A DNA stretch of 64,000 nt, taken from NCBI RefSeq assembly GCF_004799345.1, contig NZ_SSMC01000003.1, positions 558,001 through 622,000 of the forward strand, written 5' to 3'. The notes beneath the pieces are model-generated. The model worked only from the letters and a program-made list of their open reading frames with translations. It ran no database searches and was not told where the DNA came from. Of the stretch, positions 7,575-16,584 are shown piece after piece. Position 1 is the first letter of the stretch; each line of letters opens with the position of its first letter. Source of the stretch: Robertkochia marina. GTDB lineage: Bacteria > Bacteroidota > Bacteroidia > Flavobacteriales > Flavobacteriaceae. Both the position numbers and the translations under genes were made by a program.

Positions 7575-9806
7575 TCATAGAGAGTTGATTTTAATACTTA
7601 CCATAGCTAATCTTCCAATGGATGGAGAACCTACGAATTCGATCTGACGAGTATTAAACAGGTTCGTTATATTGAAATTAAAGGACAGAGCCTCACTCCA
7701 GTCATATTGGGTAAATAGATTGAAAGTGGTAAACCCACCCAAAGGGCCATAATTGTAATTGCCTGGGGGAATTCTGCTGCCGGCACCGGCTTCACTTCCT
7801 TGCTGGTTACCACTGTAAAAATCATACTTCTCTACTATTCTTGCCCCGAAGGACAGGTTAAGCCGTTTCTTTAAAAGGTCTTCAACTGTTAAAATAGCCA
7901 TGCCACGATGGTTCGGGGCATTAAGGCTTTTTTCATTAGGCGAGATCACCCCGTCCCTGTTGGCGTCATTTTCTTCAAATGCTCCATCGATCCAGGAGTA
8001 TTTTACAGCTAATTGCACCCAAGGTAACAGGGTATAATTGACCCCAAGATCCAATCCGTAAACGTTTGCTTTCCCATAATTAAAGAAGGATAAAAAGGTG
8101 GCGCCTTGCAGAGTGTCATTAGTTACAGTGCCTGCAAACGCAGGGTTGTGATCAACGGAGATCCCGTCTACCGAAAGGGCTCGTCCTCCTACTGGTAAGG
8201 TAGGGGTGATGAAGTTCTTGCTTTTACCGTAATAAGTATTAGCATCTACCCATAACTTCGGAGTCAGTTGTCCTTTGATACCTATTTCCCAGGTGTGTAC
8301 CTCTTCAGGTTTTAGGGGTTGTGTGGTCTGAACAGCTGTGGGATCATTGATCAGTGTATTATTTGGAATATACCTGATGCCTTCGCCGCCATTACCAAAT
8401 ACCAAATCATTAGCCCTTGTGTATTGATTTAATATGGTAGGCAGCGCATAGGCCTTAGCCCATCCCGCCCTGATACTGATCTTATCAAGATCTTTTACCC
8501 AGGTGATTTTTGGAGCAAACAGACTTTCGAAATTTTCATTATTGTCATACCTCAGTGCACCGATCAATCGCATTTGATAAGGAAGTTTTTTTTCCAGTTG
8601 TAATACGGCTCCCAGTTGGGAAACGGAAATAGCATTGGCTGCACCTACTACGGTTGTTCCGGAGGTATTCGGACGTGCATTTTCAAAGTCTAATCCTGCC
8701 ACCAGGAATAATCCTGCCTCGGAAAAGGTTTTATGATATTGAAGATCGGCATTAAATCGTTGACTTCTTTCTTTAAAACTTGCCTGTTTTAATGCTATTT
8801 CCTCCGCTTCATCAGGGGGCACAAACTGAGGCCCCGGCTGTGTCAGGGCATAGAAGATTTGTGTATAACGCGGAATAACATAGCTATTGCCAAGGGTTCC
8901 CCAGGTGTTGTATACATTGATATAGAAGTGGGGGCTTTTAAAACGTGCCTGTATAAAACTATACCCTAGATCCCTCATTTGATTGCGGCCGCTTGTGGTA
9001 ACTTGTATAAAGTCATTAGTACTTGCTCCCCCGGAAACAATGATTTCAGCCTTTGGGTTAAGGGTATAATACAAATGTGCTTCCCCCCGAAGATGTCGGA
9101 AATCATAATCAACCTCGTGTTCCGGAATACCTTTTGGCGAATTGGGAAGATAAACGCTGTCTGTAAAACTGAACTCACGCCCTCCGGCATATTCGCCGGT
9201 AACCTTAAATGCCCATCGGTTATTTATGATTTGAGCGTGTCTTAAGCGCCCGCTATACTGACGTTGATTCCCTGTGCTGAGTGATACGGTGGTTCCGGGA
9301 TATTGACGTGCATCTTTGGTGATCGTGCTGAACACCCCGTTGTGGGCATTAGGTCCGAACAGTGCTGTTTGTGGCCCCAGAACGATCTCCATTTGCTGAA
9401 TATCATCTTTAATGGTGGTCCCGTTATTGAAAACAGGTAGTCCCCCGCTCAATGCTGCCGTACTGATACGTCCATCAACGATCTGTAAGACCTTATTATT
9501 GAAAGCACTGTTAAGTCCTCTGGCGTTAAAGGTGGTTCCATCTACCCCGTACCGGGTGAATTCGACCCCAGGCACGGTAGCCAGGAGTTCGCCGGTGTTA
9601 GATCCTGCAAACAGATCGATCTCCCTGCTCGTTAATACTTGTACTGAAGCCGGTGTTCGCGTTATTTTTTCAGGGCGCAGCAGGGAAGTAACTACGACCT
9701 CGGGAAGGGTATCGGGTGGCCTCACATTGACATCCTTTTGATCCTGAGCCGAAACAGATTGTAAGAACAGGATGGAGCAGAGGTAAACAACTGTCGATAC
9801 CTTCAT
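7575..9806 (-). CDS. TonB-dependent receptor
   Basis: Start placed at 9806, which begins a clean signal peptide (MKVSTVVYLCSILFLQSVSA then Q); the upstream in-frame codons add a second hydrophobic-poor stretch without support. The 743-residue protein has a TonB-box-like LPEVVVTS near residue 35, a plug domain (about 40-150) with VPGVEFTRYG and VLGPQTALFGPNAHNGV, and a 22-strand-type barrel ending in the aromatic-poor IGRLAMVSIKINSL. It imports an unknown ligand across the outer membrane using TonB energy. No SusD partner or carboxypeptidase-regulatory N-terminal domain is present, which favours a siderophore, cofactor or small-molecule receptor over a glycan system. Confidence 0.9.
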   Translation of the reverse strand: MKVSTVVYLCSILFLQSVSAQDQKDVNVRPPDTLPEVVVTSLLRPEKITRTPASVQVLTSREIDLFAGSNTGELLATVPGVEFTRYGVDGTTFNARGLNSAFNNKVLQIVDGRISTAALSGGLPVFNNGTTIKDDIQQMEIVLGPQTALFGPNAHNGVFSTITKDARQYPGTTVSLSTGNQRQYSGRLRHAQIINNRWAFKVTGEYAGGREFSFTDSVYLPNSPKGIPEHEVDYDFRHLRGEAHLYYTLNPKAEIIVSGGASTNDFIQVTTSGRNQMRDLGYSFIQARFKSPHFYINVYNTWGTLGNSYVIPRYTQIFYALTQPGPQFVPPDEAEEIALKQASFKERSQRFNADLQYHKTFSEAGLFLVAGLDFENARPNTSGTTVVGAANAISVSQLGAVLQLEKKLPYQMRLIGALRYDNNENFESLFAPKITWVKDLDKISIRAGWAKAYALPTILNQYTRANDLVFGNGGEGIRYIPNNTLINDPTAVQTTQPLKPEEVHTWEIGIKGQLTPKLWVDANTYYGKSKNFITPTLPVGGRALSVDGISVDHNPAFAGTVTNDTLQGATFLSFFNYGKANVYGLDLGVNYTLLPWVQLAVKYSWIDGAFEENDANRDGVISPNEKSLNAPNHRGMAILTVEDLLKKRLNLSFGARIVEKYDFYSGNQQGSEAGAGSRIPPGNYNYGPLGGFTTFNLFTQYDWSEALSFNFNITNLFNTRQIEFVGSPSIGRLAMVSIKINSL

Positions 9807-9960
9807 GAGAAAAATGATTTTAATCTGTAATAAATGTATGTGTTTTTTGAATACAAACACGATATTTTTATCTGGCAGTCAAGCTTTTAGGTCATTTTTT
9901 TATGAGCGGTGTTTTTGGTTGCGAAAGGTCATTTATTGATTTAAAGGTTATATGTAAAAT

Positions 9961-10581
9961 CTATTCTTTCTGACCAGCCAGAATGGGTGTATCAGGCGTG
10001 GCATTATAGGCGTAGTCCTTTATGACCCAAGAGGTGTCACTTTCAAATTGCAACCGTACCCATCCATAATGGAACTTGTCCTTAATATAAATTCGAACCC
10101 CCAGGTATTTATCAACCTGATAACCCCAAGCTTCAATAGAAAAATATGATGAGCTTGAAAATAATTCACCATTTTTAAACTCATCCGGAATTTTTCTGCC
10201 TTCATCCAATGGAACTGTATATGTGCCCCAATCAGTTAAAGACAAAACCCCACTGAGGTAGGATCTTGAACCAATTAAGAGTGTATTCCCTTCGATATCA
10301 TAATAGATGTTAAGATCTACAATACTATCCTGATTTACATCCAATTCGAAGGAGGTACTGAGGTTGTTGCTAACGAAATCCGGTTCAATATCCGAATAGA
10401 TCACAATGGTTTCACCGTCTTCGGGAGGTTCATTATCAATTGCCATAGATTCATCACTTTTGGAGCAGTTTGTAAGCAATAAAAGGAAGATAAAAATTAA
10501 GACTTTCATATGGGGCGCAAACACTCTCAATGAAGCAGTGCTTTTTTTTGCATAATGGGTTGCCACCCGTTTTGTTTTCAT
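9961..10581 (-). CDS. Lipoprotein, first of a paralogous pair, unknown function
   Basis: An exported lipoprotein with lipobox LLLLTNC near residue 38 of the longest frame. A Met at 10509 directly before the signal peptide (MKVLIFIFLLLLTNC) is the more conventional start. The longer start is listed because its first codons are matched by the paralogue at 15534-16187, which has no alternative Met. The mature part shares with the paralogue I-Y-[ST]-D-[IL]-EPDF near its start, an FHYGWVRLQ-like strand and the ending KDYAYNATPDTPILAGQ. This ending recurs in flavobacterial proteins of unknown role. It follows the YD-repeat lipoprotein by 27 bp and is probably cotranscribed with it. Confidence 0.7.
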   Translation of the reverse strand: MKTKRVATHYAKKSTASLRVFAPHMKVLIFIFLLLLTNCSKSDESMAIDNEPPEDGETIVIYSDIEPDFVSNNLSTSFELDVNQDSIVDLNIYYDIEGNTLLIGSRSYLSGVLSLTDWGTYTVPLDEGRKIPDEFKNGELFSSSSYFSIEAWGYQVDKYLGVRIYIKDKFHYGWVRLQFESDTSWVIKDYAYNATPDTPILAGQKE

Positions 10582-10608
10582 CTATGAATAATTTGAATTA
10601 AGACATTA

Positions 10609-11475
10609 TTAGTAATATTCATAAACCACTTTCTGGCCGGTGGTTTCTTTCGCGATCACTTTGCCTTCGGTATCATAGGTATACTGATAGTTTTCACTAT
10701 AGTCAGTAGACGGACTCTGGAAATTTTTATGTTCCATTTTTAACGGAAAATGTTCTTGCACGATCTTTCCGGGAATGATCACAAATTCCAGGAATGAATT
10801 CTGGTACTCTGTGTAACCTTCAAAGCTCTTTGAAGTTAACTTCATCATTTCTCCGCTATTGTTGATCTTGCCATGTTCTTCGATTGTTTTTAAATTCCCG
10901 TCCTCGTAGTAGGAATAGGTATACTTGCTCATAAATGAGGCGTCAACATAATCGTCTGTTCGTGCCGTGATCTGGCCCTTATCGTTATATTCATAATAAA
11001 TGTTGATCGTACCGTACCATGCAGCATTGTAAAGGCTGGCTTTCGTAATTTGGCCGTTGGTCCAATAAAAGTTATAGACATCCCAACCCTCCAACTTAAC
11101 CAATCGACCTGCGGCATCATAATGAAATTCATCTGTAAATGTTCCAGAACTGGCGTTAGGGTATCCATATTTTATTTTAGCAATTTGTCCATCTGCCCGA
11201 AAATAATATATAGCTTCGAACTCCAAGATGCCATTTTGGTATTGCTTTAAATGTTTAGGGTAGCCCTTTAGCTCAGGATAATTATTATCAGTACTGTCTT
11301 GATCGGGTACTGAATCTGATGGTTCCTCCCCACCTGTAGGATATTCATCATATTCCCATTGATCACCGGGATATTGATCTTGTCCATTCGCTAAAATATC
11401 ATCATCCTGAATGGAGCAATTACAGAGTACGATGGATAAAATCAGGGCCATGCCGAATCTTGATAGTGTTTTCAT
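10609..11475 (-). CDS. YD-repeat-like lipoprotein, unknown function
   Basis: Start taken at 11475, three codons into the frame, because it opens the lipoprotein signal (MKTLSRFGMALILSIVLCNC). After an acidic, Pro-rich linker (about residues 25-65) the protein carries irregular RHS/YD-like repeats such as FHYDAAGRLVKLEG, YEYNDKGQITARTDD and YTYDTEGKVIAKET. Such repeats form extended beta structures in secreted or surface proteins. At 288 residues it is far too short for a toxin shell, and no toxin domain follows. TAATTTTG at 11482-11489 is a -7 element only 6 nt before the start codon. The neighbouring lipoprotein gene likely shares the transcript. Confidence 0.65.
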   Translation of the reverse strand: MKTLSRFGMALILSIVLCNCSIQDDDILANGQDQYPGDQWEYDEYPTGGEEPSDSVPDQDSTDNNYPELKGYPKHLKQYQNGILEFEAIYYFRADGQIAKIKYGYPNASSGTFTDEFHYDAAGRLVKLEGWDVYNFYWTNGQITKASLYNAAWYGTINIYYEYNDKGQITARTDDYVDASFMSKYTYSYYEDGNLKTIEEHGKINNSGEMMKLTSKSFEGYTEYQNSFLEFVIIPGKIVQEHFPLKMEHKNFQSPSTDYSENYQYTYDTEGKVIAKETTGQKVVYEYY

Positions 11476-11481
11476 GTTTGT

Positions 11482-11489
11482 CAAAATTA
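11482..11489 (-). promoter_or_regulatory. -7 promoter element of the YD-repeat lipoprotein operon
   Basis: Minus-strand TAATTTTG matches TAnnTTTG. It lies so close to the ATG at 11475 that the transcript would be almost leaderless. Confidence 0.5.
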
Positions 11490-11745
11490 AATTCCGGAGC
11501 CTTCATAAAAGATTCATTTTCAATGAACACAGCGTGTTATTTATTATTAAATTTAATCTATGCCTGAATGCGAAAAACACCTCTGCGACAGAAAGTTATG
11601 CCCTTGATACCAATAAGGGGGTAATGTCGTTGAATGCGTTTTGTATGACCCCAATCGTTGTTTGTCTCTGAACAAGGTTTTTCTATGGTGAAAGATTCCC
11701 CCCTCCTAAATATGGAGTTATTTTTATTAGGAAATAAAAGCGTAT

Positions 11746-12909
11746 ATGTCAGTCAGGGAATTTATTTTATCCGATAAACGAGAGTATCATCTTTTGCGTC
11801 ACCTTTTGTTCTGGATTCTTTGGGGGGGCTTCTTTTCAATAACGCGCACGCTTAATCCGTATGTTTATATGACAACCGGAAGGTTCCCTGACTATTTTAA
11901 ATCTGCGGCGGAGACCTTCTTTTTCTTACTGCCACAAACTTTTCTCATTTACCCGGTGCTTTACCTTGTCTTGCCAAAATATGTGTTTAAACAACGTTAT
12001 TTCCATGCCATTTTATGGTTTATTTTTTTCTATGTTGTGGCACTCTGCGCTCATGCCATTATTCTCATGTATATTCCCTGGGACAAAATTCCCTGGCTTT
12101 CGAATGCAAAGCTTTTTTTGACGACCCTACCTTTTCAGGAAAAATTCTTCCTGGCCTATCTCGCCAGTATGCAGGGCTCTATAACAGGGGTATCGCTGGC
12201 GGCCAGCTTTAAAATGTTTAAGCACTTCTATTCGAAATCTTTGCGCAACCAGGAATTGCAGCGGGAGAATTCGGCAGCACAATTGCGGTTGCTTATGGCT
12301 CAGGTACATCCACATTTCATGTTTAATACCCTTAACAACATTTATTCCCAGGCACAGGTAGAATCTCCGAAAAGTGCGAAAATGATTATGGAACTGTCTA
12401 ATATTCTTCGCTATATTCTTGATGAGGGTAAAAAGGATTGGGTGCCCCTGGATAATGAACTGCAAATGATAGTTGATTATCTGAACCTGGAAAAGATCAG
12501 GTATGATAAAAAGCTGGACCTGCATTATTCTTTTCCCAAAACAGGGAATGATCATAATATTGCCCCATTGCTTTTACTTCCCTTTGTGGAGAATTGTTTC
12601 AAACACGGTGCGAGTAAGATGATCGATCACCCCTGGATCAATATTAAAGCTGAGCTTACCCAAGAGACCTTCTCCATTAAATTGAGGAATGGGAAGAAAA
12701 ATAAAGTTTCTGCCGGTAAGGAACGTATGGGAACAGGTATTGAAAATGTTCGCCGAAGACTGGCCTTATTATATCCTGGCAGGCATACCTTGGAGATCAG
12801 GGATGAGGAAGATGTTTTTATGGTAAATCTCCAAATAGTTTTTGGTTCGGCCGATGCAACAGTACCAGAAAATAATTTAAATTCAGAGCTGGAATATGAA
12901 TTCACCTGA
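11746..12909 (+). CDS. LytS/YehU-type sensor histidine kinase
   Basis: A 387-residue membrane kinase. Four hydrophobic segments occupy about residues 15-165, without a recognisable extracellular sensor domain. The HisKA_7TM-less LytS core follows: phospho-acceptor block QVHPHFMFNTLNNIYS (His190), an N box LLLLPFVENCFKHG and a G box GTGIENVRRRL. It would phosphorylate the regulator encoded next, whose start overlaps its 3' end by 14 bp. The signal is not predictable; both flanks encode extracytoplasmic lipoproteins, which are candidate targets. A TCCTAA/TTAGGA inverted repeat precedes the gene (about 11704-11732). Confidence 0.93.
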   Translation: MSVREFILSDKREYHLLRHLLFWILWGGFFSITRTLNPYVYMTTGRFPDYFKSAAETFFFLLPQTFLIYPVLYLVLPKYVFKQRYFHAILWFIFFYVVALCAHAIILMYIPWDKIPWLSNAKLFLTTLPFQEKFFLAYLASMQGSITGVSLAASFKMFKHFYSKSLRNQELQRENSAAQLRLLMAQVHPHFMFNTLNNIYSQAQVESPKSAKMIMELSNILRYILDEGKKDWVPLDNELQMIVDYLNLEKIRYDKKLDLHYSFPKTGNDHNIAPLLLLPFVENCFKHGASKMIDHPWINIKAELTQETFSIKLRNGKKNKVSAGKERMGTGIENVRRRLALLYPGRHTLEIRDEEDVFMVNLQIVFGSADATVPENNLNSELEYEFT

Positions 12910-13630
12910 AGACATAAAGCCAAGATGCCTGATCGTGGATGACGAACCTATGGCCAGGGAAGTTCTGAAGCGATACTTTGAAAAATTACCTGTCTTAAAC
13001 CTGGTGGGAGAGTGTAGCAACGCCATAGATGCTTTTGTATTTCTTCAATCTAACAAGGTCGACATTCTGTTTCTCGATATCAGGATGCCGGAATTGTTGG
13101 GTACCGAATTGCTGCAATCTTTAAAGAATCCACCAAAAGTAATATTTACTACTGCATATAAAGAGTATGCCTTAGACGGTTTTGAGCTCGATGCGGTTGA
13201 TTACTTGTTAAAACCAATTCGGTTTGACCGGTTTCTCAGGGCTGTAAATAAAGCTATGCCGGGTTCTGTAAACCCACATTTGGAAATAAGCGAGCCGGAA
13301 AGGAAATCAGGTATTGATTCAATTTATCTTCGTATCGACAGGCGGCAGGTGAGGATTATTCTGGAGGATATCCTCTACATTGAAAGTGCCAAGGATTATG
13401 TGAAGATCTTCACGGCTGACCAGATGTTCCTAACCAGGCAAACCATCACCGGGTTGGAGGAATTACTCAACGAAAATGAATTTGTGCGTATTCACAGGTC
13501 ATTCATCGTGCCGGTAAAGAAGATCAAATCATTTACCCATGAACTGGTTGAAATTCATAAAAAGGAACTTCCAATAGGTAAATTTTATCTAAATCATTTT
13601 CTGAAAATCATGGACGCTGCAATTTCCTGA
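12896..13630 (+). CDS. LytTR-family response regulator
   Basis: A 244-residue regulator with an N-terminal receiver domain (about 10-125; DDEP acidic pocket, phospho-acceptor Asp61 in LFLDIRMPE, conserved KP in LLKPI) and a C-terminal LytTR DNA-binding domain (about 145-240; IYLRIDRRQVRIILEDILYI through RIHRSFIVPVKKI). It overlaps the kinase gene by 14 bp and ends just before a strong hairpin. LytTR regulators of this type bind direct repeats upstream of target genes. The target here is unknown. Confidence 0.94.
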   Translation: MNSPEDIKPRCLIVDDEPMAREVLKRYFEKLPVLNLVGECSNAIDAFVFLQSNKVDILFLDIRMPELLGTELLQSLKNPPKVIFTTAYKEYALDGFELDAVDYLLKPIRFDRFLRAVNKAMPGSVNPHLEISEPERKSGIDSIYLRIDRRQVRIILEDILYIESAKDYVKIFTADQMFLTRQTITGLEELLNENEFVRIHRSFIVPVKKIKSFTHELVEIHKKELPIGKFYLNHFLKIMDAAIS

Positions 13631-13644
13631 TCAATAAGGAAATC

Positions 13645-13681
13645 ATCAGGCCTATTCCGGATCATCCAGGATAGGCCTGAT
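13645..13681. terminator. Bidirectional terminator hairpin between converging genes
   Basis: ATCAGGCCTAT-type arms at 13645-13657 and 13669-13681 pair over 12-13 bp around an 11-nt loop. The hairpin sits between the response regulator stop (13630) and the stop of the leftward haloperoxidase-like gene (13723). Confidence 0.65.
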
Positions 13682-13722
13682 TATATATGAAAAGGAGGTA
13701 CGGACGGGTCTTACAGAAACTC

Positions 13723-15099
13723 TTATTGTAAGTTCTTTATTTTTCGAAGGTTGTTTTCAAGAACATATTTTCCGAGTTCCTTTCCGTGTTGCTCTCCAAC
13801 AGTTGCGGAATACCTGAAATTATGCCCCAGAAATATTCTGGATTCCAGATGCTCAGCGGTGTATTCCGAGAAACTCGAAAATGCCCGTTCCGCTCCTGAA
13901 AGATAATAGGGGCTTATGGTCACGAAGGAAATCTGATCTTTCTTAGAATAATTTCTGAAGATTTCTGAAGTCGCTCCTGCTGCATAGGTGTGTGTAGAAG
14001 GAAATTCAAAAACCGGAGGTGTGAATGTCATAGAATTCCATGAGGGATCTCCAGCGGTTTCCGGATTCATGTCTGTGTTGCCGGCTCTTATAGCAGTAAC
14101 AGGTGTCCAATACCTGAAGATTGACTTTTCCTTAAATGATGCAATAAAGGAATCAATTACTGCCATTTCCAAAATGGCGATCATTCTTGCGGCTTCCCAG
14201 CCGTTCAAGTCATCCCGGATGATAAAGGTACGGGCCAGCCTGTTTGTCGAACTGGCAATATTCTCTCTCCAAAACTCAGCCATTTCACTCTGCTCTGCTG
14301 TTCTGGCCGGGCATTCGTCACATCCCAGGGTCATGACTTCATTATAATCTTTCGCGTATTCATAAGAAGATACGTTTAAGGGAGATTCATTTAAGAATTG
14401 ATTTCCGGAGATAATTCCAAAGGGTGTCAGGTCGCCCATATCTTGCCCAAATACTGTATTTGGGGGCCAGACAGGCAGATAAAAATTGGCCTGATAGATT
14501 CCAGGGTCATTACTGGAGGGTGCATAGGGCGTAAAGCTCAATGGCAGGTCATTTTGCCTTTTCTCCAGCATGGCAAGGGCAGCCTGCCTGCCAATACTGA
14601 TACCCTTATTTTTTTGCGTTTCGTCAGCAATGGAGGCCAGAACTTCATTAAGCAGAAGGTCTGCTGCATTTGTTGCCCCCGAAAACAGCGTAACAATAAC
14701 ATCTCTTGCGGCTTGTGACACTGCCGCATCTGCAATAGCAGTGATATTCTTTTTGGAAATATCCGAAGCATTTACCTGGCTGTTGTCCAAAGCATACGTT
14801 TCATAAACGGGGACTACATTATTCAAGGCATCATGCATGGAAATGGTAACCATTGCATAGATCTTGGCTTCCTGGGGAACGGGCATTTTTTCGTCTATGG
14901 CATTTCCCAGTAATTCATTCCATTTAATGATGGTTTCATTACCGTAAGATTTGATCATGCCTTCATTATAAGTTTTGTTGTAGGCTTCTTGATTATTTGG
15001 GCCTTCATTCCATAAATCTGTTTCGGCAACATCTCTCGAACATGCAAACAGGAATGTAAAGATGATCAGGGCACTCAGAAATTTGAATATTGTTTTCAT
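13723..15099 (-). CDS. Vanadium-haloperoxidase/PAP2-superfamily lipoprotein
   Basis: A 458-residue lipoprotein (signal ending TFLFAC). The C-terminal half has the vanadium haloperoxidase/PAP2 motif series: FRYWTPVTAIRAG, then FPSTHTYAAGA (His370), then ESRIFLGHNFRYSATVG. This family binds vanadate or phosphate and either oxidises halides with peroxide or hydrolyses phosphoesters. The middle motif is PSTH rather than the usual PSGH. Because it is a periplasmic or surface lipoprotein, the substrate must be extracytoplasmic. It is transcribed towards the two-component pair. Haloperoxidase versus phosphatase activity cannot be decided from sequence. Confidence 0.85.
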   Translation of the reverse strand: MKTIFKFLSALIIFTFLFACSRDVAETDLWNEGPNNQEAYNKTYNEGMIKSYGNETIIKWNELLGNAIDEKMPVPQEAKIYAMVTISMHDALNNVVPVYETYALDNSQVNASDISKKNITAIADAAVSQAARDVIVTLFSGATNAADLLLNEVLASIADETQKNKGISIGRQAALAMLEKRQNDLPLSFTPYAPSSNDPGIYQANFYLPVWPPNTVFGQDMGDLTPFGIISGNQFLNESPLNVSSYEYAKDYNEVMTLGCDECPARTAEQSEMAEFWRENIASSTNRLARTFIIRDDLNGWEAARMIAILEMAVIDSFIASFKEKSIFRYWTPVTAIRAGNTDMNPETAGDPSWNSMTFTPPVFEFPSTHTYAAGATSEIFRNYSKKDQISFVTISPYYLSGAERAFSSFSEYTAEHLESRIFLGHNFRYSATVGEQHGKELGKYVLENNLRKIKNLQ

Positions 15100-15139
15100 A
15101 ATAATTTAAATTGATCCCGGTTAGGAATGATTAACAGAT

Positions 15140-15147
15140 CAAATGTA
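15140..15147 (-). promoter_or_regulatory. -7 element of the haloperoxidase-like gene
   Basis: Minus-strand TACATTTG is an exact TAnnTTTG match about 40 bp upstream of the ATG at 15099. Confidence 0.5.
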
Positions 15148-15448
15148 GGAGAAGGATGAACTGATAGATTATTAAAGAGTCAGAGCAGTTACATGATGAG
15201 ACATAAATTGTCCTTGTGCATATAAACCGACTTTGTACGATTATTAAGCTGTAATCAGTTATCTGAATGATCATGAGGTTGGCCCGTACAACCGGATAAC
15301 CCAATACAAAAAATTAATCAAGATCTGTGGCAATGGGATGATGGGTAGGGATAAGCCCTTTTTGCGATCACACTTTAAACGAGATCACCTTCTCCCGCTG
15401 GGGGGAGATGGAAGTTTTAGATAAATACAACATATACAAAGGCATAAA

Positions 15449-15481
15449 AAAACCGCATCCCTTCTTGAGGGTAGCGGTTTT
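15449..15481. terminator. Terminator after the second paralogous lipoprotein
   Basis: AAAACCGC (15449-15456) pairs with GCGGTTTT (15474-15481), with an inner CCCT/AGGG stem. Poly-A on the left arm side gives a T-run on the minus strand, so it can end leftward transcripts from 15534. Confidence 0.65.
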
Positions 15482-15533
15482 CAAAGGCATTTCTTTAACG
15501 AGATCGCTGACGGTAATATTTCAACACTAGAAA

Positions 15534-16187
15534 CTATTCGGTTTGACCGGCCAGAATTGGAATATCCGGAGTAGCATTAAAGGCATAGTCTTTTACCGTC
15601 CATTGGGTGGGGCCCTCGACATATAATTGTACCCAGGCGTAATGGACTTTTCCTTCAATAATCAATTTAATTGCAATGAATTTTTTATCCTGATCCTTCC
15701 AGTTGTATTCGCACGATTCACAATCTTCTGCTAAAATATAGCCTCCAATTGAGAACGATTCTCCACTATTGTAAACACGGGGAATTTTGGAACCCTCACC
15801 CACAGGGATTACATAGGTTCCAAAGGGAGAAATACTTAAAACACCATTGTTTAGTCCACCATTGGTATAATTTTGAGACTCTAACGCAAGATATTCACCA
15901 CCATCTTTATTTAAAATAAAGTCTGTTTTCCCATCATTGTTTAGATCAATGTCATATGATTGATTTTGATCGTCACTTATAAAATCTGGCTCTAAATCGG
16001 TATAGATAATAACCGATTCGGGTGATTCAGGACTTTCATTTACAATCATATCTCCGTCATCGCTTCCGGAGCAGGAAAACATCAGCCAGGAAACGCTGAT
16101 TAATGCCACAATCCTGTAATTTATACGATTTCTGAAATCGCATATTAATTTTTCCGCATTAAGGGTTGCCACCCAAATTGTTTTCAT
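15534..16187 (-). CDS. Lipoprotein, second of a paralogous pair, unknown function
   Basis: A 217-residue exported protein with the lipobox-like SWLMFSC at about residues 33-39. It is a paralogue of the product of 9961-10581: shared elements include YTDLEPDFISD, a D-LNNDGKTDFI calcium-loop-like segment (about residue 80-90), KVHYAWVQL and the ending DYAFNATPDIPILAGQ. It has an extra C-E-S-C pair (about residue 155) absent from the paralogue. The only Met before the signal is the first one, so a 20-residue n-region extension seems real. Function unknown; the DxNxDG loop suggests metal binding. Confidence 0.7.
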   Translation of the reverse strand: MKTIWVATLNAEKLICDFRNRINYRIVALISVSWLMFSCSGSDDGDMIVNESPESPESVIIYTDLEPDFISDDQNQSYDIDLNNDGKTDFILNKDGGEYLALESQNYTNGGLNNGVLSISPFGTYVIPVGEGSKIPRVYNSGESFSIGGYILAEDCESCEYNWKDQDKKFIAIKLIIEGKVHYAWVQLYVEGPTQWTVKDYAFNATPDIPILAGQTE

Positions 16188-16470
16188 TTACAATTAGAAT
16201 TCAGTGATTATAGTAATTTTCAGCCGATATACTACTCATTATCAGTACATTAATTCAATAAATTTAAAGTTTCCTTATTAATAGAAATGTGAATAGCGAC
16301 GAATGGCTGAATCAAGAGGAGATAAATCGTAAAATCATAGACAAAAGTGTATCGAGGCTTTTGTGTAACCTCCTGTCTGGTGGCAGGAGAAACAAAAAAA
16401 GACTAATGATTTCAGTATGTTATTTCAATGAAATATTAAGGAGGGTATGATATCACGTGCGATTTTGAGA
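16188..16470. other. Non-coding gap between two leftward genes
   Basis: No gene or clear promoter element is visible here. The adjoining terminator at 16471-16502 belongs to the gene on the right. Confidence 0.4.
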
Positions 16471-16502
16471 ATTAAAAAATTTCCCCACTTGTAAGTGGGG
16501 AA
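16471..16502 (-). terminator. Rho-independent terminator of the beta-helix/cytochrome operon
   Basis: TTCCCCACTT (16481-16490) and AAGTGGGGAA (16493-16502) form a 10-bp perfect stem with a 2-nt centre. On the minus strand it is followed by ATTTTTTAAT. Confidence 0.8.
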
Positions 16503-16584
16503 GAGATGCTATGAATTCATTTCAAAATCTATCAGAATAGCATAAAATGATTGGAAATTATTTTATTTCAACATAGAATAATTG

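Larger units (their letters stand above)
15100..15533. other. Non-coding gap with a promoter and a terminator
   Basis: Contains a leftward -7 element for the haloperoxidase-like gene and a hairpin at 15449-15481; no coding remnant was recognised between them. Confidence 0.45.
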
